A stretch of 64,000 nucleotides of DNA from Glycine soja. Its lineage: Eukaryota; Streptophyta; Magnoliopsida; Fabales; Fabaceae. The position numbers and the translations under genes were made by a program. The notes beneath the pieces are model-generated. The model was not told the origin of the DNA, searched no databases, and saw nothing but the letters and a program-made list of their open reading frames with translations. The stretch covers positions 12,047,731-12,111,730 of the forward strand of contig NC_041008.1 in the NCBI RefSeq assembly GCF_004193775.1, in the 5' to 3' direction. Below are positions 15,521 through 27,168 of this stretch, in pieces (position 1 is the stretch's first letter; each line of letters begins with the position of its first letter).

Positions 15521-17470
15521 CTTAACACAAGGGTGCACGCTAAGCCTAGGTGTAAGAACATTTATTTATGTGTTGGCTTAGCGTGTGAGGCGTGCTAAGC
15601 CTACTACACCAGAAGTCTGAGAAACATTGGGTCATAGTGCATGGAGCACGCTAAGCCCGCGGCTGGGGTACCCAAAAAAACTTATGGGCTTAGCGCATAA
15701 GTGTGCGCTAAGCTTGGGTTCAGGGAAAACAAATAGACCATGAGGCTTAGCACATAGCCTGCACTAAACCTGTGAACCAGATTACAAAAGGTCATGTGGG
15801 CTTAGCACGTAGTGCTCGCTAAGCCCATGCACAGGAAGCCGAAAAGACACTGGGGCTTAGCACGTTGCTGGCACTAAGCCCATGCATATGGAGATGAAAT
15901 GACTTATGGAAATACGAAATGACATGTTGGCTTAGTGTGTAGTCGGTGCTAATCCTAAGTAATGGAACCAAAGAAACAGATTGTTCACTTAGCGCATACA
16001 CGCGCTTAGCGGGCAACAGATTATGGAAAATTCCCATATCTATATGAACATCACAAAGAACACCAAGCAAATGAAGAACATAAATCCAGGAACATGAATA
16101 TTAACACATAAAAACATGAACTCGCTAAGTGCATGGTGCATGCTTAGCAAGTTCATCAATTTTTTTTCCAGAAATTCATACAACACCCAGAATGCATGAA
16201 CTCGCTAAGTGCGACATGCCAACTTAGCGAGTTCATGTTTCAGAAACCTAGAAACGTATGAACTTGCTAAGCGAGGGGGTTCAGGTTAGCGAGTTTGTGG
16301 GTAAACAAAAATAAAAACATGAACACAGTGAACTATGTACAATATACACATAACAACAATGCAACATCTAAACGAGACAATATACACACATAATAAGTAG
16401 AGTTACATACAATGTACATAACAATTAAATAAAAAAAACAACACAAAAAGAAATGCAAAGAAATAAAGAGGAAAGGGGAAAAAGATTTGTGTACTTGGGA
16501 GCGGGAAAGATGATTGAAGGAGTTTGATTGATGACAAAGTAGCTTGAATGTGCTAGAAGAGAGTGAGTGAGGGAGAAAATGAGAGTGGGGAGGAGAAGAC
16601 GTAAGAGAAAAGAAAAGAAAAGAGGGAAGAAGAAAAGGTTTTAACAGTTACGAGTTGCATGCTTAGCGTGAGCTTTGCGCTAAGCGTTTAACTCTAACAA
16701 GTTCAGACACATTTATTGTTCCTGCGCTTAGCAGGCCTAAGCCGCTTAGCACACAAGGCAGTAACATCTATCGCACTTAGTGGGAGTATCTCGCTTAGTG
16801 CACATAGGCAGTGTCTTTTAGGCTTCCCGCCTTCCCCCCCCCCCCCCTTTTTTTTACAAAATGTGCATTTAGCGCAAATTTACGCGCTAAGCCCAATACA
16901 TGAAATTCAAAACCCGAGGGAGTTTTGTGCTTAACGCCTGTTGGTTTGCCTTAGCGAGAGCTGTAGGTAAAATTTACCTCCAACTTTCGCTTAGCATGTA
17001 GTGGGTGCTTAGCACGTAGAAGTGGCTCGCTTAGCTTATGATTTTGCACTAAGCCGATTATTCTCTTGAAGTTCCAAGGGTGTGGTGTAGCTTAGTGAGT
17101 TTGCTCGCTTAGCAAGTGTGTGTGCACGCGCTAAGCCTGCACTTATGTGCTAAGCCCAATTCGTGATAAACCAAGACAAAGAAGTTTTTGGGCTTAGCGA
17201 GACTTGGCGAACAAGTATTTGTACACCCTAAGCCCAATTCTACTTGTGCACACTAAGCCCAATTCTAAAACTTTTAAAACAGAGAAGTTGTTGGGCTTAG
17301 CACATCATGTTCGCTTAGCAAGAGTGCAAAATAGAAAGTGTGCACTTAGTGAGCATTTGTGCGCTAAGCCCAATTTGACTATTTTTTTAAAAAAAGAGGT
17401 TTATGGTCTTAGCACGATTGGTAGGATGGATTAAGCGTGCTTAGCGCGTAGTCCCGCGTTGAGTGCATAA
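15521..17470. repeat. Hairpin-unit array, GGGCTTAGC family, main block
   Basis: About 2 kb of non-coding DNA with dozens of GCTTAGCGC / GCGCTAAGC words in both orientations, many paired as hairpins: for example GCTTAGCGCA...TGCGCTAAGC near 15690-15715. A sub-type at 16100-16300 uses TGAACTCGCTAAG arms, with a perfect 14-bp inverted repeat at 16197-16235. Units are irregularly spaced (40-90 bp). A C/T homopolymer run lies at about 16836-16855. It sits between the integrase and the accessory ORF of a minus-strand Athila/Tat element. Confidence 0.8.
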
Positions 17471-17699
17471 CAACAACAAAAAAAAATGCAAAACACACAG
17501 GCCAACATATAAACACCAACCAACTTTACAACCTTAACTTAGGTTAAGCTCAATCAAATTGTCAACATATCACACAAGACACCAGCAAGCTCATGCAATC
17601 AAGGCACATAAAAGTCAAGGAATGTCCATAAAACAACAAAAATCGACATGCAAATGTCAAGCAACATACATACAGAAAAGAAAAGAAGGAAAATGTTAG

Positions 17700-17760
17700 A
17701 AATCCTGGGTTACCTCCTAGTAAGTGCTTCTTTAACATCACTAGCTTGACGTATAACACC
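17700..17760 (-). other. Conserved post-integrase retrotransposon motif, copy 1
   Basis: On the minus strand the sequence reads GATGTTAAAGAAGCACTTAC then TAGGAGGTAACCC (residues of type DVKEALTRR). The same block occurs at 33448-33500 (minus) and 45318-45366 (plus) in two other elements. Here it directly follows the integrase pseudogene. Confidence 0.6.
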
Positions 17761-17761
17761 C

Positions 17762-18756
17762 TCACAGGTCACGGAGTTTGATGATGGTGGTCAATCTCTC
17801 AATGTCACCACCATTGTAAACCTCCAGCATTTGACCATTCACGATCCAGCTGTGTTCCAGGTCGGTAGATGAGGGGTCCATCAACTTAATTGCTCCATAA
17901 GGCTTCACATCCTTGATGGTGAAGGGGGCCAGACCACTTGGATCTAAACTTTCCATGAAAGAGCTTGAGCCAGGAGTTGAATAGTAAGACCTGCTGTTTC
18001 GGTTGGAAGTTCTTCTTCACAAGCTTTCTATCATGACAGGCTCTTACCTTTTGCTTGTAGATTTTGGAGGACTCATAAGCATTGAACCTTATCTCTTCCA
18101 ACTCCAATAGTTGCAACTTCCGTTACTCCCTAGATAAGGACTCATCAAAGTTAAGGAACTTGATAGCCTAATAGGCCTTATGCTCCATCTCTATTAGGAG
18201 GTGACAAGCCTTCCCATAAACCATCTGGAATAGAGATAGACCAATTGGGGTCTTAAAAGCAGTCCTATAGGCCCACAGTGCATCATCTAATTTCATCGCT
18301 CAATCCTTTCTTGAAGACACAATGGTCTTCTCAAGGATCCTCGTCAATTCCCTGCTAGACACCTCAACCTGACCATTTGTCTGAGGATGGCTGGGAGAAG
18401 CAACCTTATGTCTGACATTATGGTGTCCCAAGACTTTCTACAATTGCACATTGCAGAAGTGGGACCCACCATCATTGATGAGTACTCTTGGGACTCCAAA
18501 GCAAAAGAAGATGTTCATTTTGAGGAACTTAATGACGATTTTGGTGTCATTCTTCTATGTCACAATAGCTTCTAATCACTTTGAGACATAATCCACAACC
18601 ACCAGTATATATTCATTATTGTATGAGGATGGCAGGGGACCTACAAAATCAATGCCCCAGCAATAAAAAACTTCTACCTCAATGATAGTCTACAGGGGTA
18701 TCTTGTTTCTCTTGGAAATACCTCCAATTCTCTAACTTTAATCATAGTGTAGCAGA
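17762..18756 (-). pseudogene. Athila/Tat-type Ty3/Gypsy integrase remnant
   Basis: Minus-strand reading, through stops and frameshifts, gives QRIGGISKR (end of the HHCC zinc finger), then [19 protein letters not shown] (integrase core, first Asp), GGSHFCN (second Asp region), SPSHPQTNGQVE (third acidic residue), [15 protein letters not shown], and the C-terminal LLELEEIRFNAYESSKIYKQ...KSKWSGP...LMDP domain. It is the downstream part of the same pol whose RT lies at 24942-25945. The intervening RT C-terminus and RNase H are missing and replaced by younger insertions. Confidence 0.85.
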
Positions 18757-18762
18757 TGCTCA

Positions 18763-19126
18763 TGTTGGATCAAGTGGCCTCGGAATAATTAAGAAGTGGG
18801 GGTTGAATTAATTATTAATGTGTCTTGACTAATTAAAAATTTATCCTTCTTAATGTTACTAGATTCAACTAGGCTTTTACTACTAAGTTAAGAAAGTAAA
18901 GAACAGAAATAGAAACTTAACCAAAAGTAAAAGCGGCAATTAAAAGTACACAACGAAAATTAAAAAGTGTAGGGAAGAAGAAGACAAACATAAGATTTAT
19001 ACTGGTTCGGCAACAACCTGTGCCTACATCCAGTCCCCAAGCAACCAACGGTTCTTGAGATTTCTTTCAACCTTGTAAAATCCTTTACAAGCCAAAGACC
19101 TCTGAAAATAATGAATTCCTATAGGG
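18763..19126 (-). mobile_element. LTR fragment of the TGTGGAAGC...GATCCAACA family
   Basis: On the minus strand it ends ...CCGAGGCCACTTGATCCAACA-type, identical in layout to the 3' end of the solo LTR at 60814-62010, including the AGTAGTAAAGCCTAATTGAATC block. Its upstream part includes CTGGATGTAGGCACAGGTTG. Only the 3' third of the LTR remains. It abuts the integrase remnant on one side and the truncated RT of a Tekay-like element on the other, so a deletion joined them. Confidence 0.7.
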
Positions 19127-20809
19127 CGCATGTGCCTTCACCTCTGCTAGTTCTACTGGAGACATCCTATGGGGCGCGATCGACACTGGATTCGCCCCAG
19201 GCACCAAGTCAATAATGAATTCCACTTCTCTCTTAGGTGGTAACTCAAAAATGTCATCAGGAAAGACCTCTGAAAATTCTGACACCACCGGTATACTGCT
19301 AACTTCAGAGACCTCTTCCACATTCATGGAGAACAACACCATGTAGGTTCGAACATTCCCCACTCCATCGTTGGCAGCATTCTCTTTCAATGGTTCATTT
19401 GGAATTACATTTCCACCAAATACCAGCATCTTCTCTTTGCAGTCTAGAAAGATATGGTTAGTAGATAACCAGTCCATTCCCAAAATCACATTTAGATGAG
19501 CTAAAGGTAGGCAAATCAAATCAGCCATAAAAGATCGACCCTCAATAGTTATAGGACACTTCAAACACACCCGAGAGGTGGTTACAGGCTCGTTAGTCGG
19601 AGTAGACACCACCATATCATATGGTAACTCCGTCGTACATAACCCCAACCTCTCCACACATGCATGAGATATGAACCAATGCGTGGCACCCGAATCATAG
19701 AGTACATCTAGTAGTTTATTAGCAATCCAACACTTACCCTGTATCAAATCGTCGGAGGCAACAACTTCTAATCCACTCATAGCAAATACCCAGGAGGGTA
19801 CCTTTAGTCTTCCACCACTAGTGTTGTTGTTGTTGCTAACATTACCGCTCCTTGTGGGATTAGTAGATCCACGATTGACGGTGTTAGAATTGGCAGTTAC
19901 CGTCGGTCTCCCAGTCATCCTACACTCTCGAGCATAATGGTCTACCTTGCCACAAATATAGCAACGATTTTCCTGTGTCTGCTGGAGTTGTGGGCAATTT
20001 CTCCTAAGATGCGGTCCTCCGCACTGAAACCACTGTACCCCAGTCCCCCTTGACAGGCTCATGTTGGACGTAGCCATAGGTTGTTTCCCCTTGTTCCTGG
20101 AATACGACTTCATCCTCTTATTACTGTTTCCTCTAAAAGGGTGGCTTCTCTGTGGTCCTCCAAAGCCTCTAGCTTGCCTCTCTTTCATCTTGTCCTCAAA
20201 TATTCTGCACTTTGTCACTAGTTTATTGAAATCTATAATCTGCATGTAACTAACTGCCTGTTGAATCTCCATTCGGAGTCCATTCTCAAACTGAGCACAT
20301 AAGTCTTCTTCGTTCCGAGCATCTTGGTATTGCGGCCAGTACTGTAGAAGTTCATTAAATTTGGTCGTGTATTCTCCAACGGACATGTTTCCCTGCTTCA
20401 AATCCAGAAATTCCCTCGCCTTTCGCTTCCTGAGATCTCGTGGAAAATAATTGTCTAGGAATTTGTCCTTGAAGGCATTCCAAGGAATCACGCCTCCAGG
20501 TGCTGCTAATGCAGGTTTCACGAACTTCCACCAGTTCTTAGCTTCTCCTTGGAGCATGAACGTCGCATAAGGGACCTTATGCTCCTCGAGGTAACCCATC
20601 GCCTCGAAAATCTTCTCAGTCTCAGCTAACCACAACCTAGGACCTTCTGGATCATAGTCCCCACTGAACTTCGGCGGGTGGTTCTTACGGAAAGCCATGA
20701 GTCCCCGATACTCTGTCGGCTCCACATCACGTTCCTGCACTAGAGTTTCCAGCACAGCTGTGATGCGGTCTAGGACATCACGGTTCTGATCCCTACCACG
20801 TCCTGCCAT
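19085..20809 (-). pseudogene. Ty3/Gypsy (Tekay/Del-like) Gag-protease polyprotein, truncated at start of RT
   Basis: The 574-codon open frame starts MAGRGRDQNRD. Residues 1-230 are the Gag capsid-type domain (FMLQGEAKNWW, FLDLKQGNMSV, QFENGLR). A first zinc knuckle is degenerate (CGGPHLRRNC); the second is CYICGKVDHYAREC. The aspartic protease core is LYDSGATHWFIS, with ILGMDWLS downstream. RT begins with VSEFSEVFPDDI and APHRMSPVELAEVK, then breaks at about 19127, where residues AHAPYRNSLF run into an LTR fragment. The frame up to the break has no stops, so the element is relatively young, but it lacks most of RT, RNase H and integrase. The N-terminus faces its primer site and LTR at 21107-24941. 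Confidence 0.88.
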
Positions 20810-20891
20810 ACCTAACCTGTAGGGAAACTATTAGTATCCAAGAAATTATACTGAGAGAGTGTACCATATAGGCTATGATAGTTACAACAAT

Positions 20892-20897
<6 letters not shown>

Positions 20898-20943
<46 letters not shown>
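20898..20943. repeat. (CT)n-(AT)n compound microsatellite
   Basis: A CT run followed directly by an AT run, in the untranslated leader between the primer site and gag of the Tekay-like element. Confidence 0.85.
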
Positions 20944-20946
<3 letters not shown>

Positions 20947-21106
20947 ACAATTCTACTAAGTCAATTGCACTTTCCTGCTTAAGACAAGAAGGTAGAATTA
21001 CACACAATTTGTGACTTAATGTCACTCCCTGAAACCTACTTCTAAGTTTCAGAGATACACAACATTCACACAGTAAGACCATAGACAGATTCACTAGAAT
21101 CCAACT

Positions 21107-21124
21107 TTTGCTCTGATACCACCA
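21107..21124 (-). other. Primer-binding site (initiator Met tRNA type)
   Basis: The minus strand reads TGGTGGTATCAGAGCAAA, matching the 3' end of plant initiator tRNA-Met (TGGTATCAGAGC core). It lies 2 nt from the LTR end at 21127 and upstream of the gag at 20809, fixing minus orientation of the element. Confidence 0.88.
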
Positions 21125-21703
21125 ATTGTGGCGTCCCTAAATAATGACTGGTTTAATATTAATAAATTAAATAACAGAAACCATGGGAAATTTTCTTTTT
21201 CTTTTTCTCTCTCTCTTTTTTTGTACTATTATTCATTTCACGGTAATTAAATTCAGAAGGAAACTCATCACTATAGAGTCCTGAATGGCCAGTTCACAAC
21301 TCTATTTGAATTCATTTCTTTCTGATCACTCATAACCTCTAAACTATTTTGCTCTTTCAAAAATATACCAGCCATCACTTAGGTCGTCACGTGAAAAATA
21401 ATAAGATGCGGCCGGTAAACTTTTTTCAAATAACTTTGTCAACATTTCCTTTTCAAGTAACAAGATCAAACATAATTATATTTATCATCTAAAACTGTCC
21501 AAACTATGGGAGTTTGCAAAATAACATAGCAACATCCAGAGCAAAGGTAACAACTGTGGTGGCTTCAGCCACAATATATACAATCATCAAAATTTCTATA
21601 CAACAGGTCTACCCACCTAAAAATCAAAAGAGTAAACCTAGCAGTCTGAACTAGATACACCCACCCACAAAAAGTATGTACGCCTAGTCTAAGGAGTCGT
21701 CTG

Positions 21704-22135
21704 CTATGATGAAGAGTCGTCATTATTCGTTGTCCCTCCAGGGCCGCTCTCCTCTGTAGAGTCTGCCTCAGATGCTGACATAACATCCTCTAGAGAATCG
21801 ACATCAAGGAGTGGGTCCTCATCATCCCTTGGGAAGTCAAGGGCATCTACAGCAGGTTCAGGAGGTAACTCCTCTGGGTCCTCTTCAAGATCTTCTTCTG
21901 AGGATGACACCTCTATCACTTGAAACGGCTCAACTAGTCGATATGGAGTAGGTGTAGGAAGTATCCACTCCACAGGCTACTGAAGTGTGCGTGCGGGTTC
22001 CTCCGGATGTACTAATGAAGTAGCAGTAAGTCGAATTGTGCCACGGAATTGGCACCTCTCATTGCCTTCGAGGGTCTCCCAAACACCCTCTAGGCACTCC
22101 ATCACCACGCGATCATGGATCAACTGCGCTGCCAT
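21704..22135 (-). pseudogene. Acidic ORF inside the Tekay-like LTR, one in-frame stop
   Basis: From ATG at 22135-22133 the minus frame reads MAAQLIHDRVVMECLEGVWE... for 52 codons, meets one TAG, then continues in the same frame PVEWILPTPTPYRLVEPF... through a very acidic, Ser-rich tail to a stop at 21704. A CT-rich tract ending TTGTAG just before the ATG looks like a splice acceptor. No known domain. The frame conservation on both sides of the single stop suggests it was coding until recently. Confidence 0.45.
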
Positions 22136-22263
22136 CGCGATCTACAAGAGATAAAAGAAAGGGGGTAGACTCTTTCACAAGAAATCTAACTACATGTAAC
22201 AATACATGCGTCCCATAACGGCTACGCATAGTCAGAATGTCCTTCTCAAGGGATTTCCCCTCT

Positions 22264-22566
22264 GGTAATCGATTACCAAAGTATGTAATCGATTACCAGT
22301 GCCCCAAAACGAATTACACAGTCTGTGCACATTGGAAACTGAAAATTACACTATGTAATCGATTACAAATAAATGGTAATCGATTACCAGTGCCCTATCA
22401 CCCTGTGTAATCGATTACACCCAATTGGTAATCGATTACCAGAGGCCATATCACCCTGTGTAATCGATTACACACCATTGGTAATCGATTACCAGAGGCC
22501 ATTTAAAATCCTGTCTCCATTTTTAAGCCCTGTAATCGATTACACACCCTTGGCAATCGATTACCA
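22264..22566. repeat. GTAATCGATTAC palindrome array 1 (in the Tekay-like LTR)
   Basis: About ten copies of the 12-bp perfect palindrome GTAATCGATTAC, mostly in close pairs with outer context TG...CA or GG...CC followed by AGTG or AGAGGC. The same palindrome is found at 36498-36592 and 61085-61380 in LTRs of another family. Confidence 0.93.
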
Positions 22567-24830
22567 GAGGCTAATTTCTAGATACCACCCAAGATACATA
22601 GCTGGCCAGCCGCCACACAAGCCTCCTTGCTTCGTGGACTTTGTTCTTTTATTGGTTGACTGTCAAGAGCTCGCCTGTTTAGGTACGTCACAGGTTCTCA
22701 CTGACTGACTATGCCCGGGTTGGGTCGGGATTAGTCAAGCTTGGTTTTGGACAATAGCACCCCCACCTGACGTCCCCAAGGTCTCCTGACCCCCGCGACA
22801 TATCTCCAAGTACCACTCTGTGGTCAACAAACAAAAGTAGGAAGACTGACTCTTCCACGCTTTCTCACATCAAGCTTATTGGATTATGGGGCACCCGTCT
22901 TAGGTGGTACTAGGTGGCGATCGGGCGATGGCGCAAACCAACTTTCCCACTTCCACAAATCAAACATAAACACACCATCCCCAGTTGTCCACCTTTCAAC
23001 TGAGCTCACGCACTCCTACGTAGCCCTTATCCTCGTTCCTCTCGGCACCGAGTCCCCATCAACCCTTCCAAGCTTCCATAATATCCAAGCAATTCAATCC
23101 CAAATATCATGAAACTACCCTAAACCAAGAAAATAGGGTAGAGGCAAAAAACTCTGCCCAAAACACATTCAAATTCCACAATTTTCCCTACTCAAATACC
23201 CCAGTAATATTCTCTTCGTTCCGATTCGTTAATCGTTGGATCGCCTTGAAAATTTTACTGAAGGTTACTAGTACATAAATCTACATTTTGACCGTTGGGA
23301 TCTGCTAGAAAATGCCTGGAACCCGATATGTACTACTCTTTCCATGACTAGCAATGCCAACCATTTTTCTGCACTATGTTAAAAAAAACTACTACACAAT
23401 TTTGACAGCATTTTTCTGCATAATATGGCAGATTTCGAAATCCAACTTGTCCACATCCAATTTTGCTCAAATTGGATCCTACAAGTCCTAAATCATGTAT
23501 AAATCATATTTAAACCAAAAGCAAACTTTAGACCAAGGCAAATCAAAATATAGGTATCCAAAACCCACCAATTTAGTGAATTTTCAAGGTTTGAAAGGTG
23601 AAAATGAGAATTGGGTAATTTTGGGGTAAAATCTCATCTCAATCAAGTCTATAACATTAATTTAGACTTGCTCAAACTGGTTTTAAGGTGAAAACTCCAC
23701 CGATTCAAAATTTGACCTCTCAACACCCAATTTACCCTAGAAATGGCTCTTTTCTTTCACCTTTGTCACTCATTTTTTTCATTTGCTTTGCCCAAGCTTT
23801 CCTACAAGTCCTAATTGACATTTTAAACTAGGATCAACTCACTTTAGACTCCAATTTCCACTAACCCCAAATTTGGCTTTCTAACCCTCAAAATCTCACA
23901 TTTTTCTACCTACAACATTACCATTCTCACATTTAACCCTAAGTTAACTCTCCCCATCATCTCTACCAGTTTTCTATCAACAATTTCAGCATACAAATAT
24001 CACAAAGCATCATCATAAAACCCTAAAACAGAATGGGTAGCTTTACTCACATCAAACACGTCAAGTTTAGCATGATTTCAACAAATTCCTTCACAAATAA
24101 CTACCCTAAGGCAATAACCTAGTAGAACTACCCATCATAGCTCCCAAAAACCCAACACCCACAAATTTCATGTGAGAAGAAGTCCACCCATACCTGAAAT
24201 TCGAAGCCCCACAATGTAGAGGTGTGCTCCAAGACTCCGAAAATGGCTTGGAGTAGAAATGAGGAGGAATTTTGAAGCTTCAATGGACAACAATGGTGGA
24301 GAAGAAGGAAGAAGAAAAGCTACATGGAAGGGAGAAGAAAAGCTTCTGAAATTTCTGAAGAAGGAGAGAGAATTTGGCTTTTATTAAAAAAATGATTTTT
24401 TTTTCTAAAAGCACTTGCCACATGTCCTCTTTTAAGTGGAGCAAAAAGGGGCCCACCTTTTTCCATTGATGTGAATTCATACTCAACCACAAAGGAGAAG
24501 AAAATTTGACCTTTCGGATGCTGAATTCATGCCTCGGTTTGCGTGCCACCTCTCTGGTTCCAGTTTCTCGTGTTTCTCTGCACCCGTCGGGGCCCGTTTC
24601 CGAAAATAGGCAATATATATATATATATATATATGTATATCAAAACGCTCAGAATAAGACCCTGAGCATGGTTCAGAGGTTGGTTTTGTTAAATTTTTAG
24701 TTGCACGCAAAACGATAATTTTTAGACTAATTAATTGAGGATTAATCTATAACTGTCCAGTTATGGATTACTCTTTGCTAATTAGTCTAACCCGCATATC
24801 TTTCCCCCAATGTACATACTTCTACCAAGA

Positions 24831-24862
<32 letters not shown>

Positions 24863-24941
24863 AATAATATATATCTATATATATATAATTATTTAGATGT
24901 AACACTTACAAAATTCCAGGTAGAAATTCTAGGATGTCACA

Positions 24942-25945
24942 TCACACAACCTAAATGGCATTCGTTTGTAAGCGAAGACACTAAATGGGCATGTGAAAGA
25001 GGTTTTCTATTGATCTTTAGGATCCACCACTATTTGGTTATACCCAGAATAACCATCCAGAAAACAATAAAAAGCTTGACCAGCTAACCTTTCCAACATT
25101 TGGTGCATGAATGGCAGAGGAAAATGACATCATTCAACTTGCGGTAGTCAATAAAAATTCGCCACCCAGTGATTGTCCGTGTAGGAATAAGATCATTCTT
25201 ATCATTACAGATCATCGTCATATCGCCTTTCTTTGGCACCACCTGGACCAAACTCACCCAAGTGCTATCAGAGTTGGATAAATTAGTCTTGCTTCAAGCA
25301 ACTTGAGGACTTTTTTGCACACCTCCTCCTTCATAGATGGTTGAGTCTCCTCTATGGATGTCTATCCAGTCTGAATTCACCTTCCATCATTATGCTATGC
25401 ATGAAATAGGATGGACTAATCCCCTTAAGATCAAATATGTGTCATCCTATTGTTGTCTTGTGCTTCTTAAGAACCTCCACCAATAGTGCTTCCTCAATTG
25501 AAGACAAGGTATTATTGATAACCACTAGTTTAACATCATCTGCTTCCTGGGAGACATACTTAAGGTGAGGAGGTAAAACCTTCAACTCAACCTTAAGTTT
25601 TTCTGTAAGAGTGCCTTTTTTTAGCTATTCAAAGGCATATTCCCTGGAAGGAATTTCCTTTAATCTGTCTAAATCCTCTAAACAAGCCTTGATATCCTTC
25701 TCCTTCTCATTGGTTAAACATTCAATAGCATTCATCATGGCCTTTTCTAGCGGTGAATGCATAGTGAAGCATTGTATAGCAAAATCTGATTAAAGCTCAA
25801 CTGCTTCTACACTAAAGCATGCTTTAGTGTCACTGGGGTGCTTCATTGCTTCAAAAAGGTTGAAGGTCACCTTTTGGTCTTCTACACTCATCTCCAGATT
25901 GTCATTCCCCATATCGACGACACATTTAGCTGTGAGCATAAATGG
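24942..25945 (-). pseudogene. Athila/Tat-type Gypsy protease-linker and reverse transcriptase N-terminal remnant
   Basis: Minus-strand reading with frameshifts gives the linker (KVTFNLFEAMKHPSD, VLPPHLKYVSQEADD), VEVLKKHKTTIG, HIFDLKGISPSYFMH, then RT motifs: LPFMHQMLERLAGQAFYCFLDGYSGYNQI (catalytic Asp region), PKDQ, FTCPF, RMPFRLC. It stops there, where the Tekay-like LTR was inserted. The upstream end is cut at 25945 by the LTR of another element. The same pol resumes with integrase at 18756-17762; about half of RT and RNase H are missing. Confidence 0.85.
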
Positions 25946-26990
25946 TGATAACTACTAATTATGAGTACATATTGGGGGATAAATTATATAGGAATTTGTA
26001 ATTTTTCTCTCCTAATTTTTCCTTTTTGAGAAAATAATTGTTAAATTAAAATCATTTAAGTTTTTATGCAGAGAATATTAAAAGTGATGAATTTATGATA
26101 CTTAGTGAGTAAAATAAAGCCCAAAAAAAAGCAGGATAATTCTGGAAGGCAGGAATAATTAAGGAGAAACAAGCATTGAGAGTTATTCCTTCCCTCCATT
26201 CCATTTCTTATCTTTTCCCCCTTTATTAAATATTTCCCTCTTGCAATTGTAAAGCCTCCATGACAATGAGAGGGTAAACCCCTTTGTTGGGAACTTGGAA
26301 GCCAACTACTCTTGATGTAATTTATCTTCCTATCTATTTAATAATATTACTTTTGCATTATCGTTTCTTGTGCTTAATATTATTGCTTGTGACTTGATCA
26401 CCCATTTGCATGGTAAGTTTTACGGGTAGCATTGGGAAACGTTATTTTCTAATAGAACTGGGAAAGGGTATCTAAATAAAGTCATCACTAGGGATAGGTT
26501 GATATTTGTTTAGCCTGTTATACATTTCTATTCTTAATGCAATTTAGTATTTTAGCTATGCAAAAGGATTTGGGAGATAAAATAGATAAATTAGACTCTT
26601 TCATGTGGGGACCGAAGTTAGAGTATATTAGTAAATGCATGTGTAAATTGAAATATTTACAAATAGGGAAAAATCCTTAACATTACATCAAAGAATAGCT
26701 CTGGTAGGCTAAGTTTCCAACATTCTCATCTTCTGAATTTACTTTTACAATATTATTGGGTTCTCTAATCTTTCTGTCTTTTAATTTAAATTCTTGTTTA
26801 ATTTCTCTTCTTGTTTAATTTAATATTTTTTCAATTTAAATTATTGTTTTTCTACAACCTTTCCTAATCTTTTTCTTAATCAGAAATTCATCTACATAAG
26901 TATAAACAAAGTCTCTCTGGATATGATACTCAGACTTTCATTTTATTTTACTACTTGGGACGCATTGGTGCACTTGCCAATCCATCAGCA
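25946..26990 (+). mobile_element. 5' LTR of a plus-strand Athila-like element
   Basis: Begins TGATAACTACTAATTATGAG and ends near CTTGCCAATCCATCA (26987-26990). A primer site follows directly. The 3' part (ACTACTTGGGACGCATTGGTG) is homologous to the inverted LTR at 62140-63364. The 5' flank is AATGG. A matching 3' LTR could not be found downstream of 45400. Confidence 0.75.
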
Positions 26991-26997
26991 AGTTTTT

Positions 26998-27016
26998 TGG
27001 TGTTGTTGTCGAGGAG
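26998..27016 (+). other. Decayed primer-binding site, Athila Asp-tRNA type
   Basis: TTTTTTGGTGTTGTTGTCGAGG is the usual Athila/Tat primer site with several C-to-T and G-to-A changes, the pattern left by methyl-cytosine deamination. It lies about 10 nt past the LTR end. Confidence 0.65.
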
Positions 27017-27168
27017 GGGACTTTGTTCTTTGTACTTGGTATTTTGAATATTCTATTTTTAATTGTTACTTTTTGTTAATTTTCAAATTTAAATGATAAA
27101 AAAGAGAAAAAGTATCTTTTTCTTGTGAGTCTATGCTTGTAGGGTGGAACCTTAAAAAAACTTGATCC

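Larger units (their letters stand above)
21127..24941 (-). mobile_element. 5' LTR of the Tekay-like Gypsy element (about 3.8 kb)
   Basis: Minus-strand termini are TGTGACATCC... and ...GGGACGCCACA, bounded by the primer site on the inner side. The length (3815 bp) fits Tekay/Del-type LTRs. It contains a GTAATCGATTAC palindrome array (22264-22566), an acidic ORF (21704-22135) and short AT/AC repeats (24612-24633, 24834-24860). The outer end joins the RT pseudogene of the host Athila/Tat element. The partner LTR is lost, so the TSD cannot be tested. Confidence 0.75.

Noticed and set aside
14120..17470. Possible CRISPR-like array because short repeats alternate with unique spacers
   Set aside because: Plant nuclear context, irregular spacing, no cas genes, repeats are diverged hairpins inside a retrotransposon.
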